From Methanosarcina sp. KYL-1 (GTDB lineage Archaea; Halobacteriota; Methanosarcinia; Methanosarcinales; Methanosarcinaceae), in the NCBI RefSeq assembly GCF_024372725.1, contig NZ_VOUA01000003.1, forward strand, positions 220,354 through 284,353: 64,000 nt of DNA, given 5' to 3'. Position numbers and translations under genes: made by a program. Under the pieces are notes generated by a model that saw only the letters and a program-made list of their open reading frames with translations, did not search any database and was not told where the DNA came from. This document shows, one piece after another, positions 51,543 through 60,077 of this stretch (the stretch's first letter is position 1; each line of letters opens with the position of its first letter).

Positions 51543-53561
51543 TTAGTTTTTCCTCCTGAAGAGGTAGACGACTGCAAGGAGTCCTACAAGGCCAGGGACA
51601 ACTCCGAATCCAGGAGCTCCTTCTTCTCCACCAGTGGCGTTGTTGTCTGCAGTTTCTTCTTCAGTTGCTTCCTCAGTTGCTTCCTCAGTTGGTTCTTCAG
51701 TTACGTTCTCGCTCGGGGTTTCAGTTACGTTCTCTCCAACTTCGGTTTCATTCTCTTCTGGAAGTCCTGCGGTTTCGTTTATTTCACCAAGAATCCTCAC
51801 AACGAATGGGAAGTATCTGAGTTCATTGACAGGGGTATCACCTATTTTGAAGAACATGCCTTCAGCGATTTCTTCTTCAGAGCCCATGCTCAGGGTGAAT
51901 ATATTATCATTGCTGATGGTAAGGGTGTCACCCTCGACTGAAACATCGTCGAGCTTACCAAATTCGTCATCAGACTCTATAGTCCTTGCGTTTGCGTAGT
52001 CAATGAGCCAGAGCCCTTCGATCTGGGCAATGCTGTCGGCCGCACCCTGGAAGACCTGGTTGACGTGTATTCTAAGGACAACAACATCGTCTTCATCCTG
52101 GATGTCATCAAGTTCGACTTCCCAGGTGTTGGCGCCAGTGGCGACTGAGATGATCTCGTCATCTACGAATTCTCCGTCCCTGGTGAATTCGAGCCAGACT
52201 TTCTCACCGTCAACATCGACCTGCCTGGCTTCGATAGAATAGCCTTCACCAAGGTCGAGTAGTTCACCGGTCCTGAGGGTGTACTTGTCATCGCTATCAA
52301 GAACGAGCCTGGCAAGTTTGTCAGCTTTGTCAGGTTTGAGTGGGATGTACTTCTGTGCGAAGAATCCGAGGATAGGGTACTTGTCCCAGCCAGCATCCAC
52401 ATTATCGTATTCGTATGAAACGTTCTCAATTCTTGTCTCGTAAACAAGGCCGCCTTCAGGAATCACGTTTCTGTCAATGTTGGAGACACTGAGGGATTCT
52501 GTTTCGACATTGTCATCGAGGTCGTAGAAGAAGCCTGCAAAGTTGGATGCATCCCATGTGAAGTTACCTGTACCGAAGGAGGCTGCTCCCCCGATAACAT
52601 GGACACCTGGATACTTGATTTCCCTCATGATATAGAACCTGAGCACATCGGAGCTGGTGTCAGCTGTCTTGAAGGACACGTTTTCAAGAATTTTGTCTGT
52701 GCTATCCCTGGTAAGGGTGATGGTGTCCTTGTTGGTAACCATGAGGGTGTCTCCCAGGATGGAAACATCATCTAATTCGCCGAATTCGTCATCAGACTCT
52801 ATGGTCCTTGCGTTTGCGTAGTCAATGAGCCAGAGCCCTTCGATCTGGGCAATGCTGTCGGCTGCGCCCTGGAAGACCTGGTTGACGTGGACTCTGAGGA
52901 CAACGACATCGTCTTCGTCCTCGATATCATCGAGTTCGACGTCCCAGGTTCTACCGGTAGTATTGCCATCTGTACCGACTGAGATGATTTCATCGTCTAC
53001 ATATTCTCCGTTCCTGTTGAACTGGAGCCAGACTTTCTCCCCGTTAACATCGACCTGCTTTGCCTCAAGAGTGTATCCATGACCGAGATCAAGGGTTTCG
53101 CCGGTTCTGAGGGTGTACTTGGCATCGCTGTCAAGGACGAGCCAGGCAAGTTTGTCAGCTTTGTCAGGTTTGAGTGGGATGACCTTCTGTGCCCCGAAAC
53201 CGATCATGCTGTAGTTGTCCCAGCCAGCAGCCGGGTTTTCATATTCGTATCTGATTGGCTGAATCTGAGTTACGTAAATGAGACCGCCCTCTCCAATGAC
53301 GTTGTTTTCAGTGCCCGGAACATCGACAATGAAAACAATCTCGGTTGATACGTTGTCGTCAATGTCATAGTAGAATATTGGAAATCGAGAAGCATCGATT
53401 GAAAGGGTGGTACCGTCGCCATATGTATCAATAATGTCGTCGATATCAGTGCCATTGAACACTGAACTGCGGACCTCAATTACATCCTGTGCACTTGCAG
53501 CTGATGCAAACACAGTGAGAAGCATGAGAACAGCCAGTGATACCGCTGCAAATCTCTTCAT
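51543..53561 (-). CDS. slmA: Methanosarcina-type S-layer protein
   Basis: 672 residues. Signal peptide 1-24 (LAVLMLLTVFASAASAQ); two homologous S-layer domains of about 270 residues (about 26-310 and 325-590) sharing IPLKPDKADKLA, DDKYTLRTGE.LDLG.GY and VNQVFQGAADSIAQIEGLWL; then a Glu/Thr-rich linker (about 605-645) with N-glycosylation sequons, and a PGF-CTERM sorting segment (GAPGFGVVPGLVGLLAVVYLFRRKN) at the C-terminus. It forms the paracrystalline cell envelope. ATG with GGGGGGAACA upstream. Long AT-rich upstream DNA; a TATA box TAGTATATATTA (53708-53719, minus strand orientation) implies an about 140-base leader. Very high expression expected. Confidence 0.96.
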   Translation of the reverse strand: MKRFAAVSLAVLMLLTVFASAASAQDVIEVRSSVFNGTDIDDIIDTYGDGTTLSIDASRFPIFYYDIDDNVSTEIVFIVDVPGTENNVIGEGGLIYVTQIQPIRYEYENPAAGWDNYSMIGFGAQKVIPLKPDKADKLAWLVLDSDAKYTLRTGETLDLGHGYTLEAKQVDVNGEKVWLQFNRNGEYVDDEIISVGTDGNTTGRTWDVELDDIEDEDDVVVLRVHVNQVFQGAADSIAQIEGLWLIDYANARTIESDDEFGELDDVSILGDTLMVTNKDTITLTRDSTDKILENVSFKTADTSSDVLRFYIMREIKYPGVHVIGGAASFGTGNFTWDASNFAGFFYDLDDNVETESLSVSNIDRNVIPEGGLVYETRIENVSYEYDNVDAGWDKYPILGFFAQKYIPLKPDKADKLARLVLDSDDKYTLRTGELLDLGEGYSIEARQVDVDGEKVWLEFTRDGEFVDDEIISVATGANTWEVELDDIQDEDDVVVLRIHVNQVFQGAADSIAQIEGLWLIDYANARTIESDDEFGKLDDVSVEGDTLTISNDNIFTLSMGSEEEIAEGMFFKIGDTPVNELRYFPFVVRILGEINETAGLPEENETEVGENVTETPSENVTEEPTEEATEEATEEETADNNATGGEEGAPGFGVVPGLVGLLAVVYLFRRKN

Positions 53562-53982
53562 TTTATTGTTCCCCCCACGTTTGTTAAGATATATCGTATG
53601 TAAGAAGAAGTGTCTGGATCAAACCCTTAAGGATTTCACCATTCTTCACCAGATCAGACCTGTCTTTTGGCTTGGTGGAAATCCGGTGCTCCAATTGTAT
53701 TTAATCGATAGTATATATTAGCCATAATATATATGATCTTAATGGGAAAACGATGAGCAAAACCAGAGTTTACCGATGTCCTCTGTCCTGACCAGGATTG
53801 TAAATTTTATGGTATTTCTTGAATAGGAAATATCGTAGGCAACGGCACATATCAAATCAAGAACCAAATCGTAGTAAGATGGCGATAACCTTGCTACTTG
53901 CCTCACTTAAAAGTAATTTGATAATATTAGAGAATTTGAGCGAAAACAGAACCTAAAAGAGAACCGGAAAATTACAATGAGT
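53562..53982. other. Upstream region of the S-layer gene, no gene
   Basis: About 420 bases with the putative long leader and promoter of slmA (TATA-like 53708-53719) and AT-rich DNA beyond. Nothing else recognised. Confidence 0.5.
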
Positions 53983-54010
53983 TTAGTGCGGGAGAAGGGA
54001 TTCGAACCCC
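53983..54010 (-). tRNA. tRNA-Leu 3'-end copy, left direct repeat (att-like)
   Basis: 28 bp identical to 58236-58263. On the minus strand the acceptor strand CTCCCGC with discriminator A, and the T arm GGGGTTCGAATCCC, are recognisable. Upstream of it (minus strand) a D-arm-like GCTCAACAGGACGAGC and a GCCC/GGGC stem follow, but no matching 5' acceptor strand exists, so it is not an intact tRNA. Confidence 0.6.
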
Positions 54011-54075
54011 ACCCTTGCCCTTACGGGGGGCTTGCTCGTCCTGTTGAGCTTCGGTGGCAAAAGGAAAATTTGGGG

Positions 54076-54161
54076 AGCCGTTGCCCAGGTTTGAACCGGG
54101 TTGTGGGGAGTCGGGGGTGTTGGTCTGACACAGGAAAAAAGGTCCTCCCCTGGTCAACGGC
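54076..54161 (-). tRNA. tRNA-like degenerate gene
   Basis: On the minus strand 54161-54155 GCCGTTG pairs perfectly with 54083-54077 CAACGGC (7-bp acceptor stem); CCCGGTTCAAACCTGGG (54100-54084) is a good T arm; CAGG/CCTG is a possible D stem with the normal 2-base linker. The anticodon arm is weak (GTGT/ACAC) and U33 is replaced by A. Overall spacing (86 nt) fits a tRNA, but the odd D loop and anticodon loop suggest a decayed gene. A related fragment of its 5' half is at about 54362-54382 (21 bp with 2 mismatches). Confidence 0.35.
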
Positions 54162-54165
54162 GCGA

Positions 54166-54450
54166 CTGATCTTTGTTTCGTAACTTTATTTCGCACACTT
54201 TTTTTAATATGATTTACAATTCCATACTGTTGTGGTTTCGAAACCCAATGCCTCCGAAGCCTCTCTGGTGACCCCCCACTCTAATTCTGAATTACTACCT
54301 CCCAAAACATTCGAGTGGGCTTCGGAAGTAAAAACGGTAGGGATTGATCTCGAAAGTAAGAGTCCTCTCCTGGTAAACGGCGTTATGGACCTATGTTCAG
54401 TAACTCTTTTTCTGTTGAATATTTCAGGTAAGGATAACAATTTCATACTA
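54166..54450. other. Gap with repeat of the tRNA-like 5' half
   Basis: About 285 bases. 54362-54410 repeats 54142-54190 imperfectly (CCTGGT.AACGGCG, then GTAACT). CTTCGGAA and TTCCGAAG-like words form possible stems. No gene. Confidence 0.4.
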
Positions 54451-54666
54451 TCACACCGAGCATTCGGACATTTCTTTTTGCTGGGGGGCACACGGATTTT
54501 TCTGTGGGGACTGATCCTGTGCGTCCCAGCGGGCTACCATCCTGCGCGCAAAGTCCACACATTTGATCATGAGGGTGTTTCCACTCTTTTTGTGTATCTC
54601 GTATATCCAATCGGGTATGTTTGCCAGGGCTCTGCAATCCGCTTCTTGCTCGGGTGTGGGTCTCAC
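54451..54666 (-). CDS. Small protein, second of a coupled pair
   Basis: 71 residues from a GTG that overlaps the preceding stop (GTGA, four bases). Sequence: CRALANIPDWIYEIHKKSG and CVDFARRMVARWD, followed by a Gln/Pro-rich tail. The overlap and same direction as 54663-54923 suggest translational coupling. No family recognised; its cysteines are dispersed. It lies in the tRNA-flanked region, so a mobile-element origin is possible. Confidence 0.55.
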   Translation of the reverse strand: MRPTPEQEADCRALANIPDWIYEIHKKSGNTLMIKCVDFARRMVARWDAQDQSPQKNPCAPQQKEMSECSV

Positions 54667-54923
54667 GCGCTGGCTGCCTCCTCGACTGCTTCTTTTGACT
54701 CTTCTTCTGTTTCGCGGGCAAAGAGCCGGTCAAGGTAGTTCCGGTAGTTTTCTTGTTGCATTTCGGGGGTCATGACCCGTTTTTCGGTTCCGAATTTGGC
54801 GACTATGGAGCCGTCCGGAAGCTCTTCTACGGTGATGTTGTTTTTTGCGAGGTGGAATTTAAGGCCAGCTTTCCATTCCTCGAAAGACTGAGGTCTCGGT
54901 GCTTTCGGGCGTGTAATGTTCAC
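54663..54923 (-). CDS. Small protein, first of a coupled pair
   Basis: 86 residues, start GTG 54923. Contents: SFEEWKAGLKFHLAKNNITVEELPDGSIVAKFG, then a helical acidic C-terminus (ETEEESKEAVEEAASA). No Shine-Dalgarno is visible; AT-rich TATA-like DNA lies 25-35 bases upstream (around 54945-54960), so the transcript may be leaderless. No family recognised, but codon use and the overlap with the next gene support it as real. Confidence 0.6.
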   Translation of the reverse strand: MNITRPKAPRPQSFEEWKAGLKFHLAKNNITVEELPDGSIVAKFGTEKRVMTPEMQQENYRNYLDRLFARETEEESKEAVEEAASA

Positions 54924-55092
54924 AGAAAAAGTTGTGATTAAATTACAATATAGGAAAATTTATTTAGTTGCACGTCTATTTTTATACCTTATTAGGTAGC
55001 GCGATATAAATTTATTTTTTTATTTTTTTATTTTTTTTGTTTATTCACAGTTTTAACGAGCAGATAAGAAACTGCCCGATCAAAAAGGAAGA

Positions 55093-56061
55093 GTGGGATT
55101 ACATTTGCTGACTGAAAAAGAAATTGTTGAATCTTATGAAAATGGGAGATGCCCCTTTTGTGATTCTGATAATGTTGACGTGGCTATAAAATGTTCCTTT
55201 TATGGTGGCTACACTATTCAGTGTGAAGGTTATTTTGATGGAGCTTGCGCTTATTGTGCAACAAAAGACCGAGAGGTTGATCAAGACGTTTACTTGTGTT
55301 GGGACTGTCACCAGGGTTACAATTTTAGAGTGAAACGCGTGGTTACTGATCAGTTTTTATACTGTATGGATCCGGGGAGTGCTTTCAGGTATAATATTGG
55401 AAAATCGAAAGAACTTTGCGCTCAGTATCCCGAGCAGTCCGTTGTTATGGCAGTATCTGCTGTCGAGTCGTATTTTCGTGACAGGTTTGTTTCGATTGTG
55501 AACAGCAATAGCAAATATAAATTTGGTGAACTTTTTGCAAAAGAACCTGATTTTAAAAGCCTGGATCGGGTTAAGGAACTATATGTAAAAGCTTTTGGCC
55601 TCAACATTAAACATATTTTAGACCAGGCAGACCCGGATATATTCAGGAACCTGGCGAAGATTGTAACTGTCCGGAATTTACTGATGCACAATTGTGGAAA
55701 AATCAATGGACATGCAATTTCCTGCTTAGGATTAAATAGTGAAAAGCGTGACGAATATTTGGGAACTTCCATTAAAGTGACTGAAGATATAGCAAAAAGA
55801 TCTATGGGATATATTGAAAGTGCGATTTTTGCTATTGAGAGCGAAATCGATGTCATTTTAAACTTGAACGAAAATTCTGATGGAAGAAGTTTCGAAAACT
55901 TTTATGCAGAGAGTTCGAGGAAGGAGGGAAAGGAAACAGGGGCAGGAATAAGAGAGGAGGAATGGGAGGATAAGCCCCAGAAGTCTTTACCCTCGACGGG
56001 ATCGAGGTTAATTCTGTTTTTGAAATTCGGGGGGTCTGCAAATAACGATTCTGATTTATGA
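55093..56061 (+). CDS. Zinc-ribbon protein with HEPN-like RNase motif
   Basis: Up to 322 residues. N-terminal zinc-ribbon region: CPFCDSDN (about 20-23), then C-x-x-C pairs in CAYCATKD and CWDCHQGYN. A helical domain from about 110 to 260 carries SVVMAVSAVESYFRDRF and VRNLLMHNCGKIN. R194-N-L-L-M-H199 fits the R-X4-6-H catalytic motif of HEPN ribonucleases. The last 50 residues are charged and low-complexity. Start may be GTG 55093 or TTG 55105 (both with poorly placed AAGGAAG). Alone, between small genes in the tRNA-flanked segment; no antitoxin gene such as MNT is adjacent. A role in RNA-cutting stress or defence is inferred. Confidence 0.65.
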   Translation: MGLHLLTEKEIVESYENGRCPFCDSDNVDVAIKCSFYGGYTIQCEGYFDGACAYCATKDREVDQDVYLCWDCHQGYNFRVKRVVTDQFLYCMDPGSAFRYNIGKSKELCAQYPEQSVVMAVSAVESYFRDRFVSIVNSNSKYKFGELFAKEPDFKSLDRVKELYVKAFGLNIKHILDQADPDIFRNLAKIVTVRNLLMHNCGKINGHAISCLGLNSEKRDEYLGTSIKVTEDIAKRSMGYIESAIFAIESEIDVILNLNENSDGRSFENFYAESSRKEGKETGAGIREEEWEDKPQKSLPSTGSRLILFLKFGGSANNDSDL

Positions 56062-56914
56062 AGCTCTAAAAACAGAAATGTTTGCGCTCCCATCCGAGAA
56101 AACCCGGAATTCCTGAAAGGCATGCAAGAGAGTTTTTTCAAGGAAGAGATTCTAAATGTCGAATTCGATGTTTGGTTGTTGAGGTTGTATTTTTTGTTTA
56201 TTTATTCCTAATCCCTAATTCCCGGTTTTCATTCTTTCGTGTGGGGAAGTGTTCGCTAAGGGGGTAAAGGGATGAGAACGCAATGTACACTACGACCTTC
56301 CAGTATTTAATACTTTTGAAAATATATGTAACACATAATGTTACTCTCAATTCATATTATTAATACATCTATCAAATATTATTTCGTTAGTTTAACGTGA
56401 TTCTACCTTTATAATATTATTGCATAGTTGTCTCTTCAAATATTGCAACACCTGGTGTGTTAATTTATTGCTCTTCCAAAATTCCGGTGATTTTCCGCCA
56501 ATAAGTTGATGTTTCTAATTCTCCAGGAACGGTCCTGCCTGTTCTGGCTGGATGCTGCATAACTTTATTTAGTAATAAAGTCCATTTATATATGGGTCAG
56601 TTTCACGTATTTTATTCCGACTCGTCTCCAATATGATGAAACTGGTACTCTTCTATTCTTGCTTCCTTTTTTTATTCACTCAATATGTGTGGTTGATACC
56701 TGGGTGTATTCTATGCTCCAGGTTCACATGGTGAGTTTTCAACAGATGGATCCATTGCATGGGCCTCATTATATCGAAAGCTTCAGAAGCTTATACGCCG
56801 GGGGGTCGGAAAAATTCTTATTTTTAAGTTTTATAAAAGATATTCAGGGTAAAATATTTATTGAAAGTGTATGTACTGTAACAATAGTAAAAAAATACTG
56901 GAGTGGGAACTTTA
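56062..56914. other. Intergenic region, no gene recognised
   Basis: About 850 bases, strongly AT-rich. The region 56290-56600 has TATA-like tracts and an ordered stretch near 56500-56600 (GGAACGGTCCTGCC). Open frames present have no ribosome-binding site. It contains the promoter of the DUF1699 gene. Confidence 0.5.
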
Positions 56915-57313
56915 ATGAAGATACGTGTAGTCAGTTCTAGAAGCGAGATTATCGCGCTTAATCCTAATGAAAGAGTGGTTCACATGGCGTTTCGTCCCTC
57001 GAACAAGGATCTCTTTGCGCTGGTTGAAGCCTGCCCGAAAATTGAGGTAATCCAGATTCCTGGCTCTTACCGTCGGACGGTTTCAAAGTCAGCCGAAGTG
57101 TTCCTGGAAATACAGGGAATCCAGCTTATGAAAGGGGAAGTATGGGGCCACAGGACAGACGTCTACGAATACTATGTAGCTCCGCCTTCCGTTATTGTAG
57201 ATATAAGGAAATTAGAACTGGAAGGCGCGTCCGACGAGGAGATACAAAAGATTGTAAAGGAAAACAAACTGACCCCGGAAATGATTGCCTATATGCTTTC
57301 CAGGGATACATAA
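56915..57313 (+). CDS. DUF1699 family protein (MreA-like)
   Basis: 132 residues from ATG 56915 (MKIRVVSSRSEI); an upstream ATG at 56903 would add four residues. The protein has an ERVVHMAFRPSNKDLFALVEACP core, RRTVSKSAEVFLEIQGIQLMKG, and an alpha-helical tail LELEGASDEEIQKIVKENKLTPEMIAYML. DUF1699 is restricted to Methanosarcinales; from memory, the M. acetivorans regulator of methanogenesis genes MreA belongs to this group. Whether this is the orthologue is not shown. GGAGTGGGA lies about ten bases upstream. Monocistronic. Confidence 0.85.
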   Translation: MKIRVVSSRSEIIALNPNERVVHMAFRPSNKDLFALVEACPKIEVIQIPGSYRRTVSKSAEVFLEIQGIQLMKGEVWGHRTDVYEYYVAPPSVIVDIRKLELEGASDEEIQKIVKENKLTPEMIAYMLSRDT

Positions 57314-57761
57314 CCTGAGGAAAAAGATTAGAGAAAAGAGCAGGGATCGAGAGGGCCGGGTTTTCCTCTCGACCACAGGGTTTTGATAGGGTTTGAGTTC
57401 CGTTTTTTAGTTTTCCCATGTTTATATAAGAGTTTTAGAATAGGGTTTCCTCTCAATCGCATGGGTTGGATCATTTTGGTGGGTTTGTTTTTCCGTTTTT
57501 CTAAGTTCGTAAGAACCTGGTATTTAGCAAACAGTTTCTAAATATAAATAACTTGTGGGAATTTTGAGGGGGGTATTATGATTTTTTTCAAAAAACAGTT
57601 ATAAATTATTTAGGCTCAGTTGTAATTTTAGTCCAATACAATAGTAAAATAATAAAACTGTTCCTTTTTTCATCCTGAATTTTTATTACTTTCATATCGC
57701 TTTATTACTTTTTATATATTTCAGGTGTATTTTGATGTTTGTAAAAACAAGGAGTGGTTAA
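57314..57761. other. Intergenic region, nothing recognised
   Basis: About 450 bases of AT-rich DNA. It includes TAGAATAGGGTTTCC-like words, a TATA-like run near 57700-57725 that probably promotes the next gene, and no open frame with a ribosome-binding site. Confidence 0.5.
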
Positions 57762-58124
57762 GTGTACATTAAAACACGTTGCCCTGTATGCGGTACCGAA
57801 CAGTACCGCAACATTAAACTGCATGCCCTGGAGACAAAACAATTCACGGACCTGGACAGCGCAGCCAGGTATACGATTGAATACATTGAAGTTTCCGATA
57901 CAGTGACCGAAGATGAGCTTGCCCGCGAGGTCCTGAGGAATATGCGGCCCTATGTGCACGACGGGTTCGAGGTCAAGGAGCTATGCCGCATTCTCAAAAG
58001 AACATACAGGGTTGCGGCTGCCTATTGTTGCGATCTGGTGACCCGGTTGAAAATAGAGATGGATATGTACTGTCCGGGTTGCAGGCATCTGTACTATGTA
58101 AAGCCGATGAGAACATTAAAGTAA
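57762..58124 (+). CDS. Small zinc-binding helical protein
   Basis: 120 residues, GTG start with AAGGAG eight bases upstream. A zinc site is probably formed by CPVCG near the N-terminus (residues 7-11) and CPGC near the C-terminus, closing a helical core (FEVKELCRILKRTYRVAAAYCCDLVTRLKIEMDMYC). The middle helix-turn-helix-like stretch (TVTEDELAREVLRNMRPYVHDGFEVKELCRIL) suggests nucleic-acid binding. Similar proteins appear in Methanosarcina genomes as conserved hypotheticals. It is the last gene before the tRNA-Leu fragment. Confidence 0.78.
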   Translation: MYIKTRCPVCGTEQYRNIKLHALETKQFTDLDSAARYTIEYIEVSDTVTEDELAREVLRNMRPYVHDGFEVKELCRILKRTYRVAAAYCCDLVTRLKIEMDMYCPGCRHLYYVKPMRTLK

Positions 58125-58235
58125 CGGAAGGCAGCAAATTAGTAAGGAAGAAAACGCACATGAAATTCCCTGAATAACAGGCACAAAGAAATGAAAGTAC
58201 ATGCCACACTTTCATGCCAAAGAAAAATAGGGATC

Positions 58236-58293
58236 TTAGTGCGGGAGAAGGGATTCGAACCCCTGAACGCCTGCGCGAACAGATCTTGAGTCT
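58236..58293 (-). tRNA. tRNA-Leu(CAA) 3' fragment; probable integration site
   Basis: On the minus strand, from the anticodon loop (CTCAAGA, anticodon CAA) through the variable arm, the T arm (AGGGGTTCGAATCCCTT) to the acceptor strand CTCCCGC and discriminator A, the sequence is tRNA-Leu-like. The 5' half is missing; pairing in the anticodon stem breaks near 58293. Archaeal tyrosine integrases often recombine in this anticodon-to-3'-end segment, and an integrase gene starts 70 bp further on. The first 28 bp equal 53983-54010. Confidence 0.8.
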
Positions 58294-58363
58294 TACCAGA
58301 TTTACGCGAGAAGACTTAGATTTATATGCTTTGCACTCCTTATATATTTTATAAATATTAGGA

Positions 58364-59533
58364 GTGTTTAAACTGGTTAAGTTCTATCCTGAATTCATAG
58401 GAGAAAACGCCGATCTAATCGAGCAATACAAGAAGCATTGCCGGCTTGCGGGTAAAAAGGAATCTACAATAAAGGGCGAGTTTTGGCAATTTGTGCCCCT
58501 GAAGGACTTTTTTGATAATAAGCCTTTTACAGAAATTACGAAAAGTGAGATTGAAGACTATTTCCTGCACAGAAGGCAGCAGGTAAGCCAAACAACCACG
58601 CACAACAACTTCATAGCGATTCGGAACCTTTACAACTTCCTGCGCCGGGATTATGACATACCCGAAAACCTTTTTGAGAACATTAAAACGAAGCAGCCGA
58701 AAAATAATTTACCTGTGGACGAGCTGATTTTGCCGGATGATGTCAAAGTCTTGGTAGATCATGCCAACACGCAGAGAAATAGAGCCCTTGTTATGCTCAT
58801 GTGGGATTCTGGGGCGAGGATAGGGGAAATCTTAGGACTTAACATAAGTCAGGTTTCTTTTGACAAATACGGGGCGGTCCTCATAGTCTCCGGTAAAACC
58901 GGAATGAGAAGAATTCGGTTAATCGATTCCGTGCCGGACTTGCAGCTCTGGCTGAACCAACACCCGGACAGGGATAAACCACATGCTCCGCTATTCGTCA
59001 CGGACAGAAAGCAGGGGGGGAAATTCAAAAGACTTGATCCCCAAAGCGTTAACACCATGTTGATTGGATTAGCCGATAAATCAAACATGTCAAAAAATAT
59101 TCATCCACATGCATTTAGACATGGAAGACTCACAGATTTGGCTAAAAGAGGTTTTAATGAAATGGAGCTCCGAATTTTCGCCGGATGGGAGAAAACAAGC
59201 GCGATGCCTGCGACATACTTACACCTTTCAGGGGCTGACATAGAGAAGAAAATTCTTCTTAAGAATGGAATCATTGAAGACGACACTAAAGAGACTGAAC
59301 AGAAGCTTAAGCCGGTGGAGTGTCCCAGATGCAAGACAAAGAACCCAATAGGAGCCAAATATTGCACGACTTGCTCCCTTGTCCTGGATCAAGCGACAGC
59401 CTTAGAAATGGATTCAAAAACAAGTTTAATCGATGGTGGCATCGGTGCAGTAATGGGCAATGATGCTCTGAGGGAACAGTTTTTAAATGAACTCACGGCG
59501 GAAATGTTGGAGAGGATAAAACGACTCCAATGA
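58364..59533 (+). CDS. Tyrosine-recombinase integrase with C-terminal zinc ribbon
   Basis: 389 residues. N-terminal SAM-like core-binding domain (about 10-110), catalytic domain with R151 (ARIGEILGL), K in VSGKTGMRRIRL, H-x-x-R in HPHAFRHGR (about 248), a histidine/tryptophan position in FAGWEKTSAM, and nucleophile tyrosine 284 in ATYLHLSG. A zinc ribbon CPRCKTKN ... CTTCS follows (about 320-345). Start is GTG 58364, but GGAG overlaps it, and TATA-like DNA at 58341-58348 would place the transcription start near 58370, so a slightly later CTG (58373) is possible. Sits next to the tRNA fragment, so it probably catalyses integration into tRNA-Leu. Confidence 0.92.
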   Translation: MFKLVKFYPEFIGENADLIEQYKKHCRLAGKKESTIKGEFWQFVPLKDFFDNKPFTEITKSEIEDYFLHRRQQVSQTTTHNNFIAIRNLYNFLRRDYDIPENLFENIKTKQPKNNLPVDELILPDDVKVLVDHANTQRNRALVMLMWDSGARIGEILGLNISQVSFDKYGAVLIVSGKTGMRRIRLIDSVPDLQLWLNQHPDRDKPHAPLFVTDRKQGGKFKRLDPQSVNTMLIGLADKSNMSKNIHPHAFRHGRLTDLAKRGFNEMELRIFAGWEKTSAMPATYLHLSGADIEKKILLKNGIIEDDTKETEQKLKPVECPRCKTKNPIGAKYCTTCSLVLDQATALEMDSKTSLIDGGIGAVMGNDALREQFLNELTAEMLERIKRLQ

Positions 59534-59646
59534 CTATTTTATATTTTTAATTCATTTTTTTTGTTTTTCTCTTTTTGTACTTTGCCGGGCTTTTTTACTG
59601 TTATCTATGTTAACTATGTTATCTATGTGACCTATGTAGTATACCA

Positions 59647-59699
59647 ATAGTTTACTTACTTACTAAGTAGAAACTATAGATTTGCCCAAGTTTTATATA
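59647..59699 (+). promoter_or_regulatory. Operator palindromes and TATA box of the small plasmid operon
   Basis: ATAGTTT (59647-59653) and AAACTAT (59671-59677) are inverted arms, enclosing a second perfect palindrome ACTTA-C-TAAGT (59658-59668). TTTATATA follows at 59692-59699, 44 bases before the ATG. Upstream 59604-59640 holds CTATGT-type direct repeats. A likely binding site for the ribbon-helix-helix protein encoded just downstream. Confidence 0.55.
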
Positions 59700-59742
59700 C
59701 ATACATGACATATGATATATTGTAAAAATATAAGGTGTTAAG

Positions 59743-59889
59743 ATGTCGAAAAGCGGTAGAACTACAGATAAAATTCCAGTGGTGGTCTATTTCAGGCCAG
59801 ACCTTTTTGCAAAGCTCGAAAAAGTGCGCGGATTCGAGAAGAGAAGCTCTTTCATCGAAAGAAAGTTTGAGCAGATGGTGATAGCATGA
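59743..59889 (+). CDS. Ribbon-helix-helix (CopG/Arc-like) DNA-binding protein
   Basis: 48 residues: a basic arm (MSKSGRTTDK), one beta strand (IPVVVYF), and two helices (RPDLFAKLEKVRGFEKRSSFIERKFEQMVIA) in the ribbon-helix-helix layout of plasmid copy-number or partition regulators. ATG with TAAGGTGTTAAG upstream. Stop overlaps the next ATG by four bases (ATGA). Preceded by palindromic operators, so autoregulation is plausible. Part of the integrated element. Confidence 0.7.
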   Translation: MSKSGRTTDKIPVVVYFRPDLFAKLEKVRGFEKRSSFIERKFEQMVIA

Positions 59890-60077
59890 GCGCAGAAATA
59901 GGACAGATTTTTCAAGAAGTTGACCCGGAAATTCTCGCCCACCTGCCCAAATCCTTTCAGATGTTCTACTCGATCCAAAAAGAGGCAGTAGACGAGGTTA
60001 AAAAAATTCTTGAAAACGTCAGGGCCGGGAATACCACGATCGAAAACGAGATCATGAGACTTCGAAGAGTTAATTGA
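59886..60077 (+). CDS. Small helical partner protein, element-encoded
   Basis: 63 residues, start overlapping the ribbon-helix-helix gene stop by four bases. Amphipathic helical protein (IFQEVDPEILAHLPKSFQMFYSIQKEAVDEVKKIL, then TTIENEIMRLRRVN with leucine/isoleucine heptads). The gene pair could form a DNA-binding protein plus partner; no toxin or known fold is recognised. Confidence 0.65.
   Translation: MSAEIGQIFQEVDPEILAHLPKSFQMFYSIQKEAVDEVKKILENVRAGNTTIENEIMRLRRVN

Noticed and set aside
54232..54738. 168-codon plus-strand frame in the tRNA-flanked segment
   Set aside because: It crosses the tRNA-like repeats and is antisense to the two small coupled genes, which have better starts and a translational overlap.
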